48,963 nucleotides of DNA. It comes from CAZLMG01 sp964560765 (GTDB lineage: Bacteria; Bdellovibrionota_B; Oligoflexia; Oligoflexales; CAZLMG01). The DNA is taken from contig CAZLMG010000031.1 in the NCBI GenBank assembly GCA_964560765.1, positions 1-48,963 of the forward strand, in the 5' to 3' direction. The translations under genes and the position numbers were made by a program. Below, one piece after another: positions 8,591-17,246 of this stretch. Under the pieces are notes generated by a model. It saw nothing but the letters and a program-made list of their open reading frames with translations. It did not search any database and was not told the origin of the DNA. Every line of letters begins with the position of its first letter. The first letter of the stretch is position 1.

Positions 8591-9468
8591 TGTTGCAGCC
8601 AGAGTTACTTCGACAGATCAAGCACCTGGAGGTGCGTGCAGGACGCCTGGCAACCGACTTATTGGCGGGCGAATATGTCAGTGCGTTCAAGGGCCAAGGG
8701 ATGGAGTTTGATGAGGTCCGTCCTTACGTGCCTGGCGACGACGTGCGGCGTATCGACTGGAATGTTACCGCGCGCATGGACCAGCCGTTTATCAAAGTTT
8801 TTCGCGAAGAACGCGAGTTGACCTTGATGCTTATCGTCGATGTGAGTCGATCCCAATTCTTTGGTCGCAGTCGCAGCAAGCAAGAGGTAGCTGCGGAGTT
8901 AGCGGCAGTATTAGCCTTTCTGGCAATCCGTAATCAGGATCGGGTTGGTCTGCTGCTATTCTCCGATCAAGTGGAGTCATTTATTCCGCCGAAAAAGGGC
9001 CGCGGTCACGTTTGGAACATCATTCGCAATGTTTTGACTTTCGAGCCGAAGGGCACAGGAACCAACATCCCGGCAGCGTTGCAGCATGCGGCGCAATTAC
9101 AAAAGAGGCGATCGACTTGTTTCTTGATTTCGGATTTTCTCGCGACCAATTTTGCCGATGGATTGAGTCGTTTCGCGCGGCGCCATGATCTGGTTTGCGT
9201 GCGCGTTCAGGATCTTCTGGAAAGGCATCTGCCAAGTGCAGGAGTCGTGCGTTTTGTGGATGCCGAATCGGGATTAGTTCGGACTGTGCCGACGTTTTCC
9301 TCGGCCTTTCGCGCGGCGATGGAGGCGCAAGAGTTGCAGCGGCAAGACGCCTGGCGAAATCTTTGTCGAGCCAAGGGTATCGATACATTTGATCTCAATA
9401 GCTCCGAAAGTGTCGTGCCGCCATTGGAACGCTATCTGCGCCGTCGAGAGCGACGGAGGGCGCGATGA
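8590..9468 (+). CDS. DUF58 domain protein of the Bat operon
   Basis: The 292-residue protein shows the DUF58 signature GMEFDEVRPYVPGDDVRRIDWNVTAR and KVFREERELTL, followed by a von Willebrand A-like fold with a degenerate MIDAS (DVSRSQFFG in place of DxSxS with a downstream Thr). DUF58 proteins occur almost invariably next to MoxR and are assumed to be its partners. It has no signal peptide or membrane segment and is therefore cytoplasmic. It starts by TAATG overlap with moxR (ATG at 8590) and overlaps the next gene by ATGA. Confidence 0.92.
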   Translation: MLQPELLRQIKHLEVRAGRLATDLLAGEYVSAFKGQGMEFDEVRPYVPGDDVRRIDWNVTARMDQPFIKVFREERELTLMLIVDVSRSQFFGRSRSKQEVAAELAAVLAFLAIRNQDRVGLLLFSDQVESFIPPKKGRGHVWNIIRNVLTFEPKGTGTNIPAALQHAAQLQKRRSTCFLISDFLATNFADGLSRFARRHDLVCVRVQDLLERHLPSAGVVRFVDAESGLVRTVPTFSSAFRAAMEAQELQRQDAWRNLCRAKGIDTFDLNSSESVVPPLERYLRRRERRRAR

Positions 9469-10037
9469 AGCCAGTTGAGCTCCCGCACGAGATACGTGGA
9501 TTGATACCGTATTCCGACCTCTGGCTGTGGCTAGTCACCGTATTGGCGATCGTTGCGATGGGGGTGCTGCTGGCCTGGCTTTGGCGACGCTTGCAAGCAC
9601 GCAAGACCGTGCCTGACGCGACGCAGCCGCAGATTCCCGTAACTGTCCGCGTCCGGCAATCCTTGGCATATTTGCGGCCATCCGAGCCGTTTTCGCGCAG
9701 CGAGCAGCTGCAGCATTACTTTGCGCTGAGCATGGCCTTGCGCGAATACATGGAGGCCATTCTGCGGTTGCCGGCAACGGACCGCACCGTCCCCGAGTTG
9801 GCTGCGGCGCTGAAGAAAGATGCGCAACTATCGGTGACCATCACTGGTGACATGCTACTTTTTTTACGCAAGGCTGACATGGTGAAGTTTGCCGAGCGTG
9901 TTGCCACCATCGAGGAGGCAGAAGCGGATCGACAAAGCGTCTTGCAATGGTGCGATGCGATGGACCGATTGGTGCAGGTCGTCGTGCCAGAGGCTCTGAG
10001 TCAGGACCCGCTAGCAGAGCAAGAGGTGAAGCCGTGA
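9465..10037 (+). CDS. DUF4381-like membrane protein of the Bat operon
   Basis: The 190-residue protein has a short N-terminal segment (ELPHEIRGLIPYSDLWLW), one membrane helix (about 25-45, WLVTVLAIVAMGVLLAWLW) and a cytoplasmic helical domain. The order and position between DUF58 and BatA match the DUF4381 family seen in MoxR-Bat operons. Role unknown, presumably a membrane adaptor. It starts by ATGA overlap with the DUF58 gene (9465-9468), and its TGA is within the GTGA start of batA. Confidence 0.75.
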   Translation: MKPVELPHEIRGLIPYSDLWLWLVTVLAIVAMGVLLAWLWRRLQARKTVPDATQPQIPVTVRVRQSLAYLRPSEPFSRSEQLQHYFALSMALREYMEAILRLPATDRTVPELAAALKKDAQLSVTITGDMLLFLRKADMVKFAERVATIEEAEADRQSVLQWCDAMDRLVQVVVPEALSQDPLAEQEVKP

Positions 10038-11026
10038 ACTGGGGAAGTCCCTTTTTCTTGCTGCTCCTCCTACCCATCGCTTGGGTTGGCTGGAGGACTT
10101 GGCGCGCCCTCGGCAGCCAGGGTGGTCGCATGTCGTCGTTGCGACTCTTTCCCGATTGGGCGAATGTTTGGGAAGTCGTGCCGTACGTTCCCTGGCTCTT
10201 GCGTTTGACCGTATTGGCGCTGCTTACTGTGACCTTGATGCGCCCGCAAATCGTTTCTGGCGAGCGTAAACGCACGTCCGAGGGACTTGATATTGTGCTG
10301 GCGATCGACACATCCGGCAGCATGCGGGCATTGGATTTTACGGTAAATGGCGAACGTCGAGACCGGCTCGCCGCCGTCAAGGATGTTATCGGTAAGTTCA
10401 TCAGCAGTCGAACATCCGACCGCATCGGCATGGTGGTCTTTGGCGACGAGGCGTTTACGCAGGCTCCGTTGACACTCGATCATCAAGTTCTCAATCAGTT
10501 TTTGGCGCGCGTGCAAATCGGTATGGCAGGTGACCGCACAGCGATCGGCGAGGCCGTGGCGACGTCGGTGAATCGAGTCAAGGATGTAAAGGCCAAAAGC
10601 CGCATCGTGATCCTGTTAACAGACGGCCGCAACACGGCGGGCAGCATTGAGCCCCAGACCGCAGCCGATGCAGCTGCGGCGCTTGGCGTTAAACTCTACA
10701 CGATCGGTGTGGGAGGTGAGGGCAAGGCTCCCATTCCCGTCGAGAGCGTTTTTGGCACGCGCATGGTGTACCAGGATGTAGATATCGACGAAAAGCTGCT
10801 GCAAGATATCTCGCAGCGAACGGGCGGGCGGTATTTTCGCGCCTATGACACGGATTCGTTGGCGAATGTTTATGCCACGATCGATCAGTTGGAGAAGACT
10901 AAAATCGAAGTGGATGAGTTTCTGCAGGTCGAGGAAGTCTTTCACCGCTGGTTGGTACTGGCATTGTTGCTGTTACTTTTTGAGTTGGTTTGGTTGGTCA
11001 CACCTTTACGGAGTTTGCCGCAATGA
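10034..11026 (+). CDS. batA: BatA, von Willebrand A membrane protein
   Basis: The 330-residue protein is arranged as two N-terminal membrane helices (about 5-20 and 55-75), a periplasm-facing VWA domain with an intact MIDAS (AIDTSGSM, later FGDEAFTQAPLT and LTDGRNTAG), and a C-terminal helix (WLVLALLLLLFELVWLV). This is the BatA layout. The frame is open further upstream, but the GTG at 10034 (AGAGGTGA just before it) overlaps the previous stop as GTGA and gives the expected N-terminus (MNWGSPFFLLLLLP), so it is taken as the start. It ends by ATGA overlap with batB. Confidence 0.93.
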   Translation: MNWGSPFFLLLLLPIAWVGWRTWRALGSQGGRMSSLRLFPDWANVWEVVPYVPWLLRLTVLALLTVTLMRPQIVSGERKRTSEGLDIVLAIDTSGSMRALDFTVNGERRDRLAAVKDVIGKFISSRTSDRIGMVVFGDEAFTQAPLTLDHQVLNQFLARVQIGMAGDRTAIGEAVATSVNRVKDVKAKSRIVILLTDGRNTAGSIEPQTAADAAAALGVKLYTIGVGGEGKAPIPVESVFGTRMVYQDVDIDEKLLQDISQRTGGRYFRAYDTDSLANVYATIDQLEKTKIEVDEFLQVEEVFHRWLVLALLLLLFELVWLVTPLRSLPQ

Positions 11027-12918
11027 CCTTTGGGCGCGGTGAAATATTGGTGTGGCTCTGGCTGATCGTTCCCGTGGTCATGCTTTGGGCTTTGGCCTGG
11101 CGGCTGGCTGCCAAGCGTCTGCACACTCTCTATGCCGGGCACAGTAGCACGATGGCACCTGGGCAGCCTGGAAAGGGCGAGTGGCTCCTGCGAGGCATAT
11201 TGATGACGGTCGCGGTTGTTTGCATGATCGTTGCTTGGGCGCAGCCGCGTTGGGGCTTTGAATGGCAAGAGAGCAAAAGGCAGGGTGTGGACATCATGGT
11301 CGCCGTGGATGTGTCGCGCAGCATGCTGGCGGAAGATATCTCTCCGAACCGATTGCAGCGGGCCAAGCGTGAGTTGGTGGATCTTTTGACGCTATTGAAA
11401 GGGGATCGGGTAGGGCTGATCGCTTTTGCTGGGGTTGGCTTTGTTCAGTGTCCCTTAACAGTAGACTACGGCGCCCTGCGCATGTTCCTTGATTTCTTGT
11501 CGGCGGACCTAATCCCCGTGCAAGGGACAGCCATTGCTGACGCCATTCGCTTGGGCATTGAGAGCCTCGCCGAGAGCAGTCCAGATACATCGGCAGGCAA
11601 AGCCATGATCGTGATCAGTGACGGCGAAGAGCACGACGAGTCGATCGGGGAAGTTATCACCATGGCCAAGGATGCGGGTGTGCGTATCTTTACCATCGGC
11701 GTTGGTCAGGTGGAAGGGGCTCCCATCCCGGAAGCCGGCGGCGGTTTCAAGAAGGACAGTGCAGGAAATATGGTGCTTAGCAAACTGAATGAATCCATAT
11801 TGAAGCAGATCGCAGATGAAACGGGAGGCGCCTACGTTCGTTCGGAAGCGGGCGATATGGATCTCGACCAAATCTATCTGCAAGGCATCAAGGGCACTTT
11901 GGAAGATCGAGAGTTGGAAGTGGTTCGCCAAAAACTTTGGTATGAGCGGTTTCAATGGGCTGTTGGCGTGGCGTGGGTCCTGTTACTCATGGAATTCTTA
12001 TGGGGATTCCGCCAACGCCGCCAGGCCGGGCAAATGTCGTTACCAACATCGAATGCCGCAGCAGTTCGGCTGCTAGTTGGTTTGCTGGCAGGCGCAACTA
12101 TTGTGTGGAGCGGCGATGCGATCGCCAGCGTGCGCGGTGCCCACAAGGCCTTTGAGCGGCAAGAGTATGACAAGGCGGCGGAGCTCTTTCAGGCCGCGGA
12201 AGTGGATGATCCCGAAGATGCGACTTTGACATATAACCGGGCCGTGGCCCAATACAAGGCGGGCAAGTTTAATGAGGCCGCGGCGGGTTTTGCCAAAGCT
12301 GCGGAACTAGGTGGCAAAGAATTGCAGCTAGATGCTCTCTTTAACGCCGGCAACGCCTTGGCGCGTGCGGGTAAACTGCAAGAGGCCATTGCTGCTTACG
12401 ATGAGTCATTGAAACTTAATCCTGATCAAACTCATGTCAAAGAGAATCGGCAAGTGGTTGCTAAACTGTTGGAAGAGCAGGAGAAGCAAGAAAAAGAAAA
12501 CAAGGAAAACGAACAACAGGACCAGAAAGATCAGCAGGACCAACAGGATCAAGACCAAGATTCGCAAGAGCACCAGCAAGGTGACCAGAATCAGCAAAGC
12601 AAGCAAGATGGCGCGCCCCAGCCAGGAAAGCAACCTTCATCCGCACCGCAGCCGCAGCCATCTGGGCAAGCGGCACCGCCTACGCCGCAGCCACAGCAAG
12701 GTGAAGAGTCTGCTGCGGAAAAAAATGGAAAAGAAGGCGGCGAAGGGCAGCAGGGCAACGATGAGCCACCGCCCGACGGGTCCGCGCAGCGCATGCGCCC
12801 TGAAGAAGCAGAGAAGCTGTTGCGCGGTGTGCAGGATCGCGCACAGAAGTACATGGTACCACCCATGGATCAGCAGCAGCGCGGTCGCGGTTCGCGGCAG
12901 CAGAACAAGGATTGGTAA
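11023..12918 (+). CDS. batB: BatB-BatC fusion: VWA domain plus TPR domain
   Basis: The 631-residue protein joins two Bat components. The N-terminal half has two membrane helices, a VWA domain with intact MIDAS (AVDVSRSMLAED, IVISDGEEHDES) and a third helix (WAVGVAWVLLLMEFLW). Residues of about 345-465 form another membrane or signal-like segment and TPR repeats (AHKAFERQEYDKAAELF, ALFNAGNALARAGKLQEAIAAYDESLKLNPDQ) typical of BatC. A tail of about 150 residues is low complexity, rich in Gln, Glu, Lys, Asp, then Pro, and ends with an MRPEEAEKLLRGVQDRAQKY helix. The ATG at 11023 overlaps the batA stop; upstream in-frame sequence is not needed. BatB/BatC are separate genes in several other bacteria. 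Confidence 0.92.
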   Translation: MTFGRGEILVWLWLIVPVVMLWALAWRLAAKRLHTLYAGHSSTMAPGQPGKGEWLLRGILMTVAVVCMIVAWAQPRWGFEWQESKRQGVDIMVAVDVSRSMLAEDISPNRLQRAKRELVDLLTLLKGDRVGLIAFAGVGFVQCPLTVDYGALRMFLDFLSADLIPVQGTAIADAIRLGIESLAESSPDTSAGKAMIVISDGEEHDESIGEVITMAKDAGVRIFTIGVGQVEGAPIPEAGGGFKKDSAGNMVLSKLNESILKQIADETGGAYVRSEAGDMDLDQIYLQGIKGTLEDRELEVVRQKLWYERFQWAVGVAWVLLLMEFLWGFRQRRQAGQMSLPTSNAAAVRLLVGLLAGATIVWSGDAIASVRGAHKAFERQEYDKAAELFQAAEVDDPEDATLTYNRAVAQYKAGKFNEAAAGFAKAAELGGKELQLDALFNAGNALARAGKLQEAIAAYDESLKLNPDQTHVKENRQVVAKLLEEQEKQEKENKENEQQDQKDQQDQQDQDQDSQEHQQGDQNQQSKQDGAPQPGKQPSSAPQPQPSGQAAPPTPQPQQGEESAAEKNGKEGGEGQQGNDEPPPDGSAQRMRPEEAEKLLRGVQDRAQKYMVPPMDQQQRGRGSRQQNKDW

Positions 12919-14732
12919 TGGGCATCGTGCTGAATCACATCGTCCACGCCGCTCTCGGATTTGCCGTTTTGGCCAATTCCAGCTTGGCCTGGTCCCAGGA
13001 GATGAGTGCCGCTCTCGATAAGACGGTGGGCACGACGGATGATCAATTCATCCTCACGCTTACCAGCACGGCAGAACCGGATGCGGCGCCGTCCATTCCC
13101 CCAATCGATGGCCTGGAAGTTGCCGCCGCCGGTACGTCGACCAATATCTCTTTTGTCAATGGTGCGTTTAGCAAGCAGGTCGGTTATCGTTTTGTCTTAA
13201 CGCCGTTGCGCACTGGTGAATTTGTCGTTCCGAGCATCTCGGTCAAGTTTGACGGCAAGGAAAAATCGACATTGCCGCTCAAAATCTCGGTGCGCGCGAC
13301 GGCGCAGGCGCCGCGGTCGACTGATGGCGGATCGGGCGCACCCGGCGCCGGAGGCGACACCCCGGCAGAACTTTTTCTGGAGCGTGAGATATCCAATCCC
13401 AGTCCCTTTGTGGGACAGCCGATTGTCAGCATCGTGAAAGTCTATCATCGGGTGCACCTGGCGGATGCCACCGCCGAACCCAACATACCGAGCAGCATCA
13501 AGCGCATCCCCTTTGATGACGAGAAGCACTACGATGTCGTCGTCAGCGGTTTGCGTTATCGGGTGGCCGAATTGCGTGAGGTACTGATTCCATTGCAGGC
13601 GGGGCGCATCGAGTTACCGCCGTATCGCCTCCGAGCAAAAGTCCGCATGCAGGAGCGCCGGCGCGACCCGCGTGACGTGTTTGATCAGTTCATGGGCGAT
13701 CCGTTCATGGGTGGAGGTCGGCTCGTGCCGCGCACAGCTAGTGCCAGCGCGACAACACTGGAAGTCAAAGCGTTGCCCGATGCGGGCCGTCCAGCGGGCT
13801 TTTCCGGAATCGTTGGCGAGTTTCAGTTAGCTGCATCGTTGAGCACCCGCCAACTGAACGTTGGGGACACAGCGACGTTGACGCTAGTCTTGGAGGGCGT
13901 AGGAGCGTTAGATGGAATTGAGTCGTTGCCCTTGCCCCAATGGAGCGGCATCAAGATTTATGCAGATAAGCCAGAACTGGGTCAGCGCCTGGATGCGGAT
14001 CTTGGTATCGCTGCTCGACGCACGTTTAAGTATGCGCTGGTGCCGACGCAAGGCGGAACCGTGAGTCTGGGCACACTTTCGCTGCCCGTCTTCAACACCA
14101 AGTCGGGCGCCTTTGAATCCCTGACGGCTAACTTGGGCGAACTTTCTGTAGCTGGCGCCAGTGCAGGTGCGGGCACTGGCGGCAGTGACACGAAGAATCG
14201 ACAACCGACGGCTCAAAGGCAGGTAAAGGTGTTGGAAGAAGATCTCCTTGGCATTCATCGTGGAGATCCTGTTCTTGTGTCCCACGCATGGGACTATAGC
14301 GACACGAGCTGGGCCTTGGCATTGGTTGGATTACCGGGAGCCGCAGCTTTTGGTCTTTGGCTACAGCAGATTCTGCGTTCACGACAGGGTGATGGTGGAG
14401 CGCAACGCCGAAGTCGCGCCCTGCGCCGCTATCGACGCCTTCGTGCCCAATTGGGCCCGGATGGTGGTGATGTAGCCATTGCGGCGGCCGCGAATTGCTG
14501 GCGCGAATATTTAGGCGATCGCTGGAGCCGCTCCGGCAAAGCCATCACCCCGCGAGACGTGGAGGATGAGCTGCGTCGACGTCGAGCCGGCGCGGACTTG
14601 ATCCAGGGCGCACTAGAACTCAGTCGCTGGTTCGATGCGGCGACCTATGCCGGACGCGGCGTTGGATCTGAAGAATGGGCGCAGCGTCTGCAAACCATGG
14701 ATGACTTGGTTTCACGGGTGGAAAAATTATGA
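12918..14732 (+). CDS. batD: BatD, exported protein with C-terminal membrane anchor
   Basis: The 604-residue protein has a signal peptide (VHAALGFAVLANSSLAWS), a large periplasmic part of repeated beta domains (TDDQFILTLTS, GEFVVPSISVKFDGKEKSTLPLKI, GRIELPPYRLRAKVRM), one membrane helix near 460 (WALALVGLPGAAAFGLWL) and a cytoplasmic C-terminal domain, matching BatD (BatD/oxygen-tolerance family). It starts by TAATG overlap (ATG 12918) with the batBC stop. It is likely anchored in the inner membrane and facing the VWA domains of BatA and BatB. Confidence 0.9.
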   Translation: MGIVLNHIVHAALGFAVLANSSLAWSQEMSAALDKTVGTTDDQFILTLTSTAEPDAAPSIPPIDGLEVAAAGTSTNISFVNGAFSKQVGYRFVLTPLRTGEFVVPSISVKFDGKEKSTLPLKISVRATAQAPRSTDGGSGAPGAGGDTPAELFLEREISNPSPFVGQPIVSIVKVYHRVHLADATAEPNIPSSIKRIPFDDEKHYDVVVSGLRYRVAELREVLIPLQAGRIELPPYRLRAKVRMQERRRDPRDVFDQFMGDPFMGGGRLVPRTASASATTLEVKALPDAGRPAGFSGIVGEFQLAASLSTRQLNVGDTATLTLVLEGVGALDGIESLPLPQWSGIKIYADKPELGQRLDADLGIAARRTFKYALVPTQGGTVSLGTLSLPVFNTKSGAFESLTANLGELSVAGASAGAGTGGSDTKNRQPTAQRQVKVLEEDLLGIHRGDPVLVSHAWDYSDTSWALALVGLPGAAAFGLWLQQILRSRQGDGGAQRRSRALRRYRRLRAQLGPDGGDVAIAAAANCWREYLGDRWSRSGKAITPRDVEDELRRRRAGADLIQGALELSRWFDAATYAGRGVGSEEWAQRLQTMDDLVSRVEKL

Positions 14733-15529
14733 CAACCGTTCGTTGTTTGCGATATCTCTATGTCGGGGTTTACGCTCTGCTTAGCATGGCAATGCCTGCA
14801 TGGGCGCAGGAGCCAGCACCATCCTCGTCCATCTTGGCGCAAGCCGAGTTGGCCTACGACGAGGCTCGCTTTGCGGATGCCATTCGCCTGTATCAGGAGT
14901 TGCGTGATAGCGGCGTAGAAAACGGTCATCTCTATTTCAATCTCGGCAATGCTTACTACCGCGCTGGGCAGCAGGGTGAGGCGGTTGCCGCTTATCTCGC
15001 CGCCCGCCATTATCTGCCGCGCGACCCAGATGTGCGTGCCAATTTGAAATACGTGCTCGGACAAAATCAAGATAAGGTCAGCGCGACGGTCGACCATGGC
15101 TGGATGGCAACCCTCTTTTTTTGGACCGGCTCCATGACGGGGCGCGAACAAGCGTGGACGCTGGCTTGGCTATTAGCACTTGCCTTGACAGGGTTGGCGG
15201 CGGCCATTGGGCGCCCCACGTGGCAGCGCGTCGCTACTCCGCTAACTCTGGCGTCTCTGCTCATGGCTTCTGCGTTCGGTGCTGGCATGTGGTGGCGGTC
15301 GATTCATGCGGAGGTTTGGGCGAGCGTCGTTGTTGACCAAGCCGATGTGCTCTCGGGGCCAAGTGAGAAAGGCAATGCGACCCTATTTGCCATTCATCGA
15401 GGTACGCCCATCCTCATTGAGGGTCGATCTGGCTCTTGGTACAAGGTGCGCCTTGGTGACGACAAGCGCGGATGGATTCCAGAGAGTCAGGTTGTGAGCT
15501 TCCTCGCCTCTGCGCCTGGCGCGACATGA
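14729..15529 (+). CDS. batE: BatE-like TPR/SH3 membrane protein
   Basis: The 266-residue protein has a signal peptide ending AMPAWA-QEP, TPR repeats at about 35-110 (AELAYDEARFADAIRLYQELRD, HLYFNLGNAYYRAGQQGEAVAAYLAARHYLPRD in successive helices), two membrane helices at about 145-185, and a bacterial SH3-like domain at the C-terminus (ADVLSGPSEKGNATLFAIHRGTPILI...GWIPESQV). This is the BatE architecture. It starts as ATGA over the batD stop. Confidence 0.88.
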   Translation: MTTVRCLRYLYVGVYALLSMAMPAWAQEPAPSSSILAQAELAYDEARFADAIRLYQELRDSGVENGHLYFNLGNAYYRAGQQGEAVAAYLAARHYLPRDPDVRANLKYVLGQNQDKVSATVDHGWMATLFFWTGSMTGREQAWTLAWLLALALTGLAAAIGRPTWQRVATPLTLASLLMASAFGAGMWWRSIHAEVWASVVVDQADVLSGPSEKGNATLFAIHRGTPILIEGRSGSWYKVRLGDDKRGWIPESQVVSFLASAPGAT

Positions 15530-16218
15530 GTCCATTACGCCTCTGGGGCGTTGCCATCCTGATTTTGCCTTGGTTTCTTTGCCTGCAGTCACTCCTTTAT
15601 CATCTTCTGCCCAATAGTTTTTGGATGGGACAGTGGTCGCGCGTCGTCTTGTTTCTGCCGTTGGTGATCTTGTTTTTTGCGTCGCGCTGGTGGACGCGGC
15701 GACGGCAGGATGATGTGATGCCGATCGGCGCAACTCAATTTACCAAGTTGGCCTTTGCGAGTGCGACCGGCTGGTTGCTCCTTGTGCCCCTTACCATGGG
15801 ACTGCGGCTGCAGTTTGGCAGCCCAGTTCTGGCGAAAGATGCGTGTGCGATCATCAGCGTTTGGCGCGACATCAAAGTGTGCGCGGGACGGGATCGATCC
15901 TTCTTGCGAGAGTCGCGTCGGCAGTGGCGAGCTGTGGGTGAACCGCAGGCTTGGCTTTGCGCGCAGTCGCCCGTGGTAGCATCCGAGTCATCTTTAGAGT
16001 CTCAGCCGCGTGATGCGCTGAAAGTTAGCCAAGCTTGCCAATGGCGCGAATGGTCCCATTGGCCGCGCGTCACCTGCGCCTCGCTAGGAGCGCCCGCAGA
16101 TTATGATTGTCGGCGTTGTGTCGGGGCGGCGGTCAAGGGCACGCGTGCCGACTGGCGAGCGGCGCTGGCTCCTAACTGCCGTCGCCTGCAGGTGTGGTAT
16201 CAAGACGCCAAAGCATAA
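15526..16218 (+). CDS. Unknown membrane protein, last gene of the Bat operon
   Basis: The 230-residue protein has three hydrophobic segments (WGVAILILPWFLCLQSLLY, VVLFLPLVILFFASRWW, and FASATGWLLLVPLTMGL), followed by an extracytoplasmic-looking region with several Cys and Trp residues (DACAIISVWRDIKVCAG, WLCAQSP, SQACQWREWSHWPRVTCAS, DYDCRRCVG). No family is recognised. It starts by ATGA overlap with batE, so it is translationally coupled to the Bat proteins. The Cys pairs suggest disulphides. Confidence 0.75.
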   Translation: MSPLRLWGVAILILPWFLCLQSLLYHLLPNSFWMGQWSRVVLFLPLVILFFASRWWTRRRQDDVMPIGATQFTKLAFASATGWLLLVPLTMGLRLQFGSPVLAKDACAIISVWRDIKVCAGRDRSFLRESRRQWRAVGEPQAWLCAQSPVVASESSLESQPRDALKVSQACQWREWSHWPRVTCASLGAPADYDCRRCVGAAVKGTRADWRAALAPNCRRLQVWYQDAKA

Positions 16219-16261
16219 GTTTGCTACAATCGACCTAATTCGTCGGTAAGGATGGAATTCT

Positions 16262-17206
16262 ATGGGTGTAAGCACTGCGTGCCGCCTCTTGCTAGCGCTG
16301 CTCTTAGCGGCGACGGTTGCCCGTGCTGAAGAAGGTGTGAAGGAGGATCCGGTAGCGCCGGCTGCGAGCATCGAGAGTGGGGACGCAATAGAAGGTGATA
16401 GCGCCGTTGCGGCGAACGCTGCCGATGGAGCGGACAGCAGCTCCTCCGTATCTTGGAAGTCCTGGGAATACTGGCGGCAGCGAGACTATGGCGTGGGACT
16501 GGGCTTTACCACATCCGAGACCTTTCTCATGGATGTCTACGTCAAGCTGAACGAGCGCTGGTCGTTGCGCGGCTTTGGCTCGCTGCCGATCTCGCTTGGC
16601 TTTCAAGTGCTCATGCCCGATACGACCGACGTCCTTCGTTCACGCCTGAAGGTCAACACGCCCGAACAACCCGTCCAGGTGTGGGGGTTTTTCCCACAAC
16701 ACTTGGGGCTGGAGGCGGTGTACTTTCCATGGCTCAGCTCGCGTTTCTTTGTCTCCGGCGGATTGGCCTATCGCATCATGCGCGGCGATGCCGAAGCCCG
16801 CACACCGGTGTATGTCTGTTTTGTCGAGGGCGAGACTCCCTGCAATAAGAAATACTCGTCCTTTCGCGAGGATCTTTTCGCGGCCGATGTGACGCTCACC
16901 GCCATTTACGAGGCGGTGACGCTACGCGGTGCCGTGGGCTGGCAGTGGCAATTTGGCCAACACGGCTACTTTGCTCTGCACGCTTTTGGCCTGGCCCAGC
17001 CGTTTTTCCCGCGCCATAAGATCGAAGTTGAGGCGACCCTGGTCACTGATGCGGATTTAGAGGGCATCGAAGAATTCGTGCCGGTGACCCAGGAGTATGT
17101 GGACTATAAGGAGGCCTCACTGCGCCGGCAGGCCGAGGATATGGGCTCGTTACTGGAAAAGTATCCGCTGCCGATCATTGGCTTTTCGGGGGGTGTGCGT
17201 TTCTAG
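16262..17206 (+). CDS. Predicted outer-membrane beta-barrel protein
   Basis: The 314-residue protein has a signal peptide (CRLLLALLLAATVARA-EEG), an acidic, Ala-rich linker to about residue 60, then amphipathic alternating strands (YGVGLGFTTSETFLMDVYVKLNERWSLRGFGSLPISLGFQV; LAYRIMRGDAEAR; VTLRGAVGWQWQF) and a C-terminal strand ending in Phe (IIGFSGGVRF), a classical barrel end. No family assigned. The ATG at 16262 lies 43 nt after the Bat operon with an AAGGATGGAA ribosome binding site, so co-transcription is possible. Confidence 0.75.
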   Translation: MGVSTACRLLLALLLAATVARAEEGVKEDPVAPAASIESGDAIEGDSAVAANAADGADSSSSVSWKSWEYWRQRDYGVGLGFTTSETFLMDVYVKLNERWSLRGFGSLPISLGFQVLMPDTTDVLRSRLKVNTPEQPVQVWGFFPQHLGLEAVYFPWLSSRFFVSGGLAYRIMRGDAEARTPVYVCFVEGETPCNKKYSSFREDLFAADVTLTAIYEAVTLRGAVGWQWQFGQHGYFALHAFGLAQPFFPRHKIEVEATLVTDADLEGIEEFVPVTQEYVDYKEASLRRQAEDMGSLLEKYPLPIIGFSGGVRF

Positions 17207-17225
17207 GGCGCCTGTTGGCGCCCTA
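17204..17225. terminator. Perfect GC-rich hairpin between convergent genes
   Basis: TAGGGCGCC (17204-17212) and GGCGCCCTA (17217-17225) form a perfect 9-bp stem with a TGTT loop; the TAG stop of the barrel gene is its first three bases. No T-tract follows on either strand, so Rho-independent termination is uncertain. It separates two convergent genes. Confidence 0.45.
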
Positions 17226-17246
17226 AAGGCAGCGACGCGAGGTATC

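Noticed and set aside
12406..12633. Leu-rich minus-strand ORF resembling a membrane protein
   Set aside because: Antisense reading of the Gln/Glu/Lys-rich BatC tail, which automatically gives Leu/Phe/Val codons.
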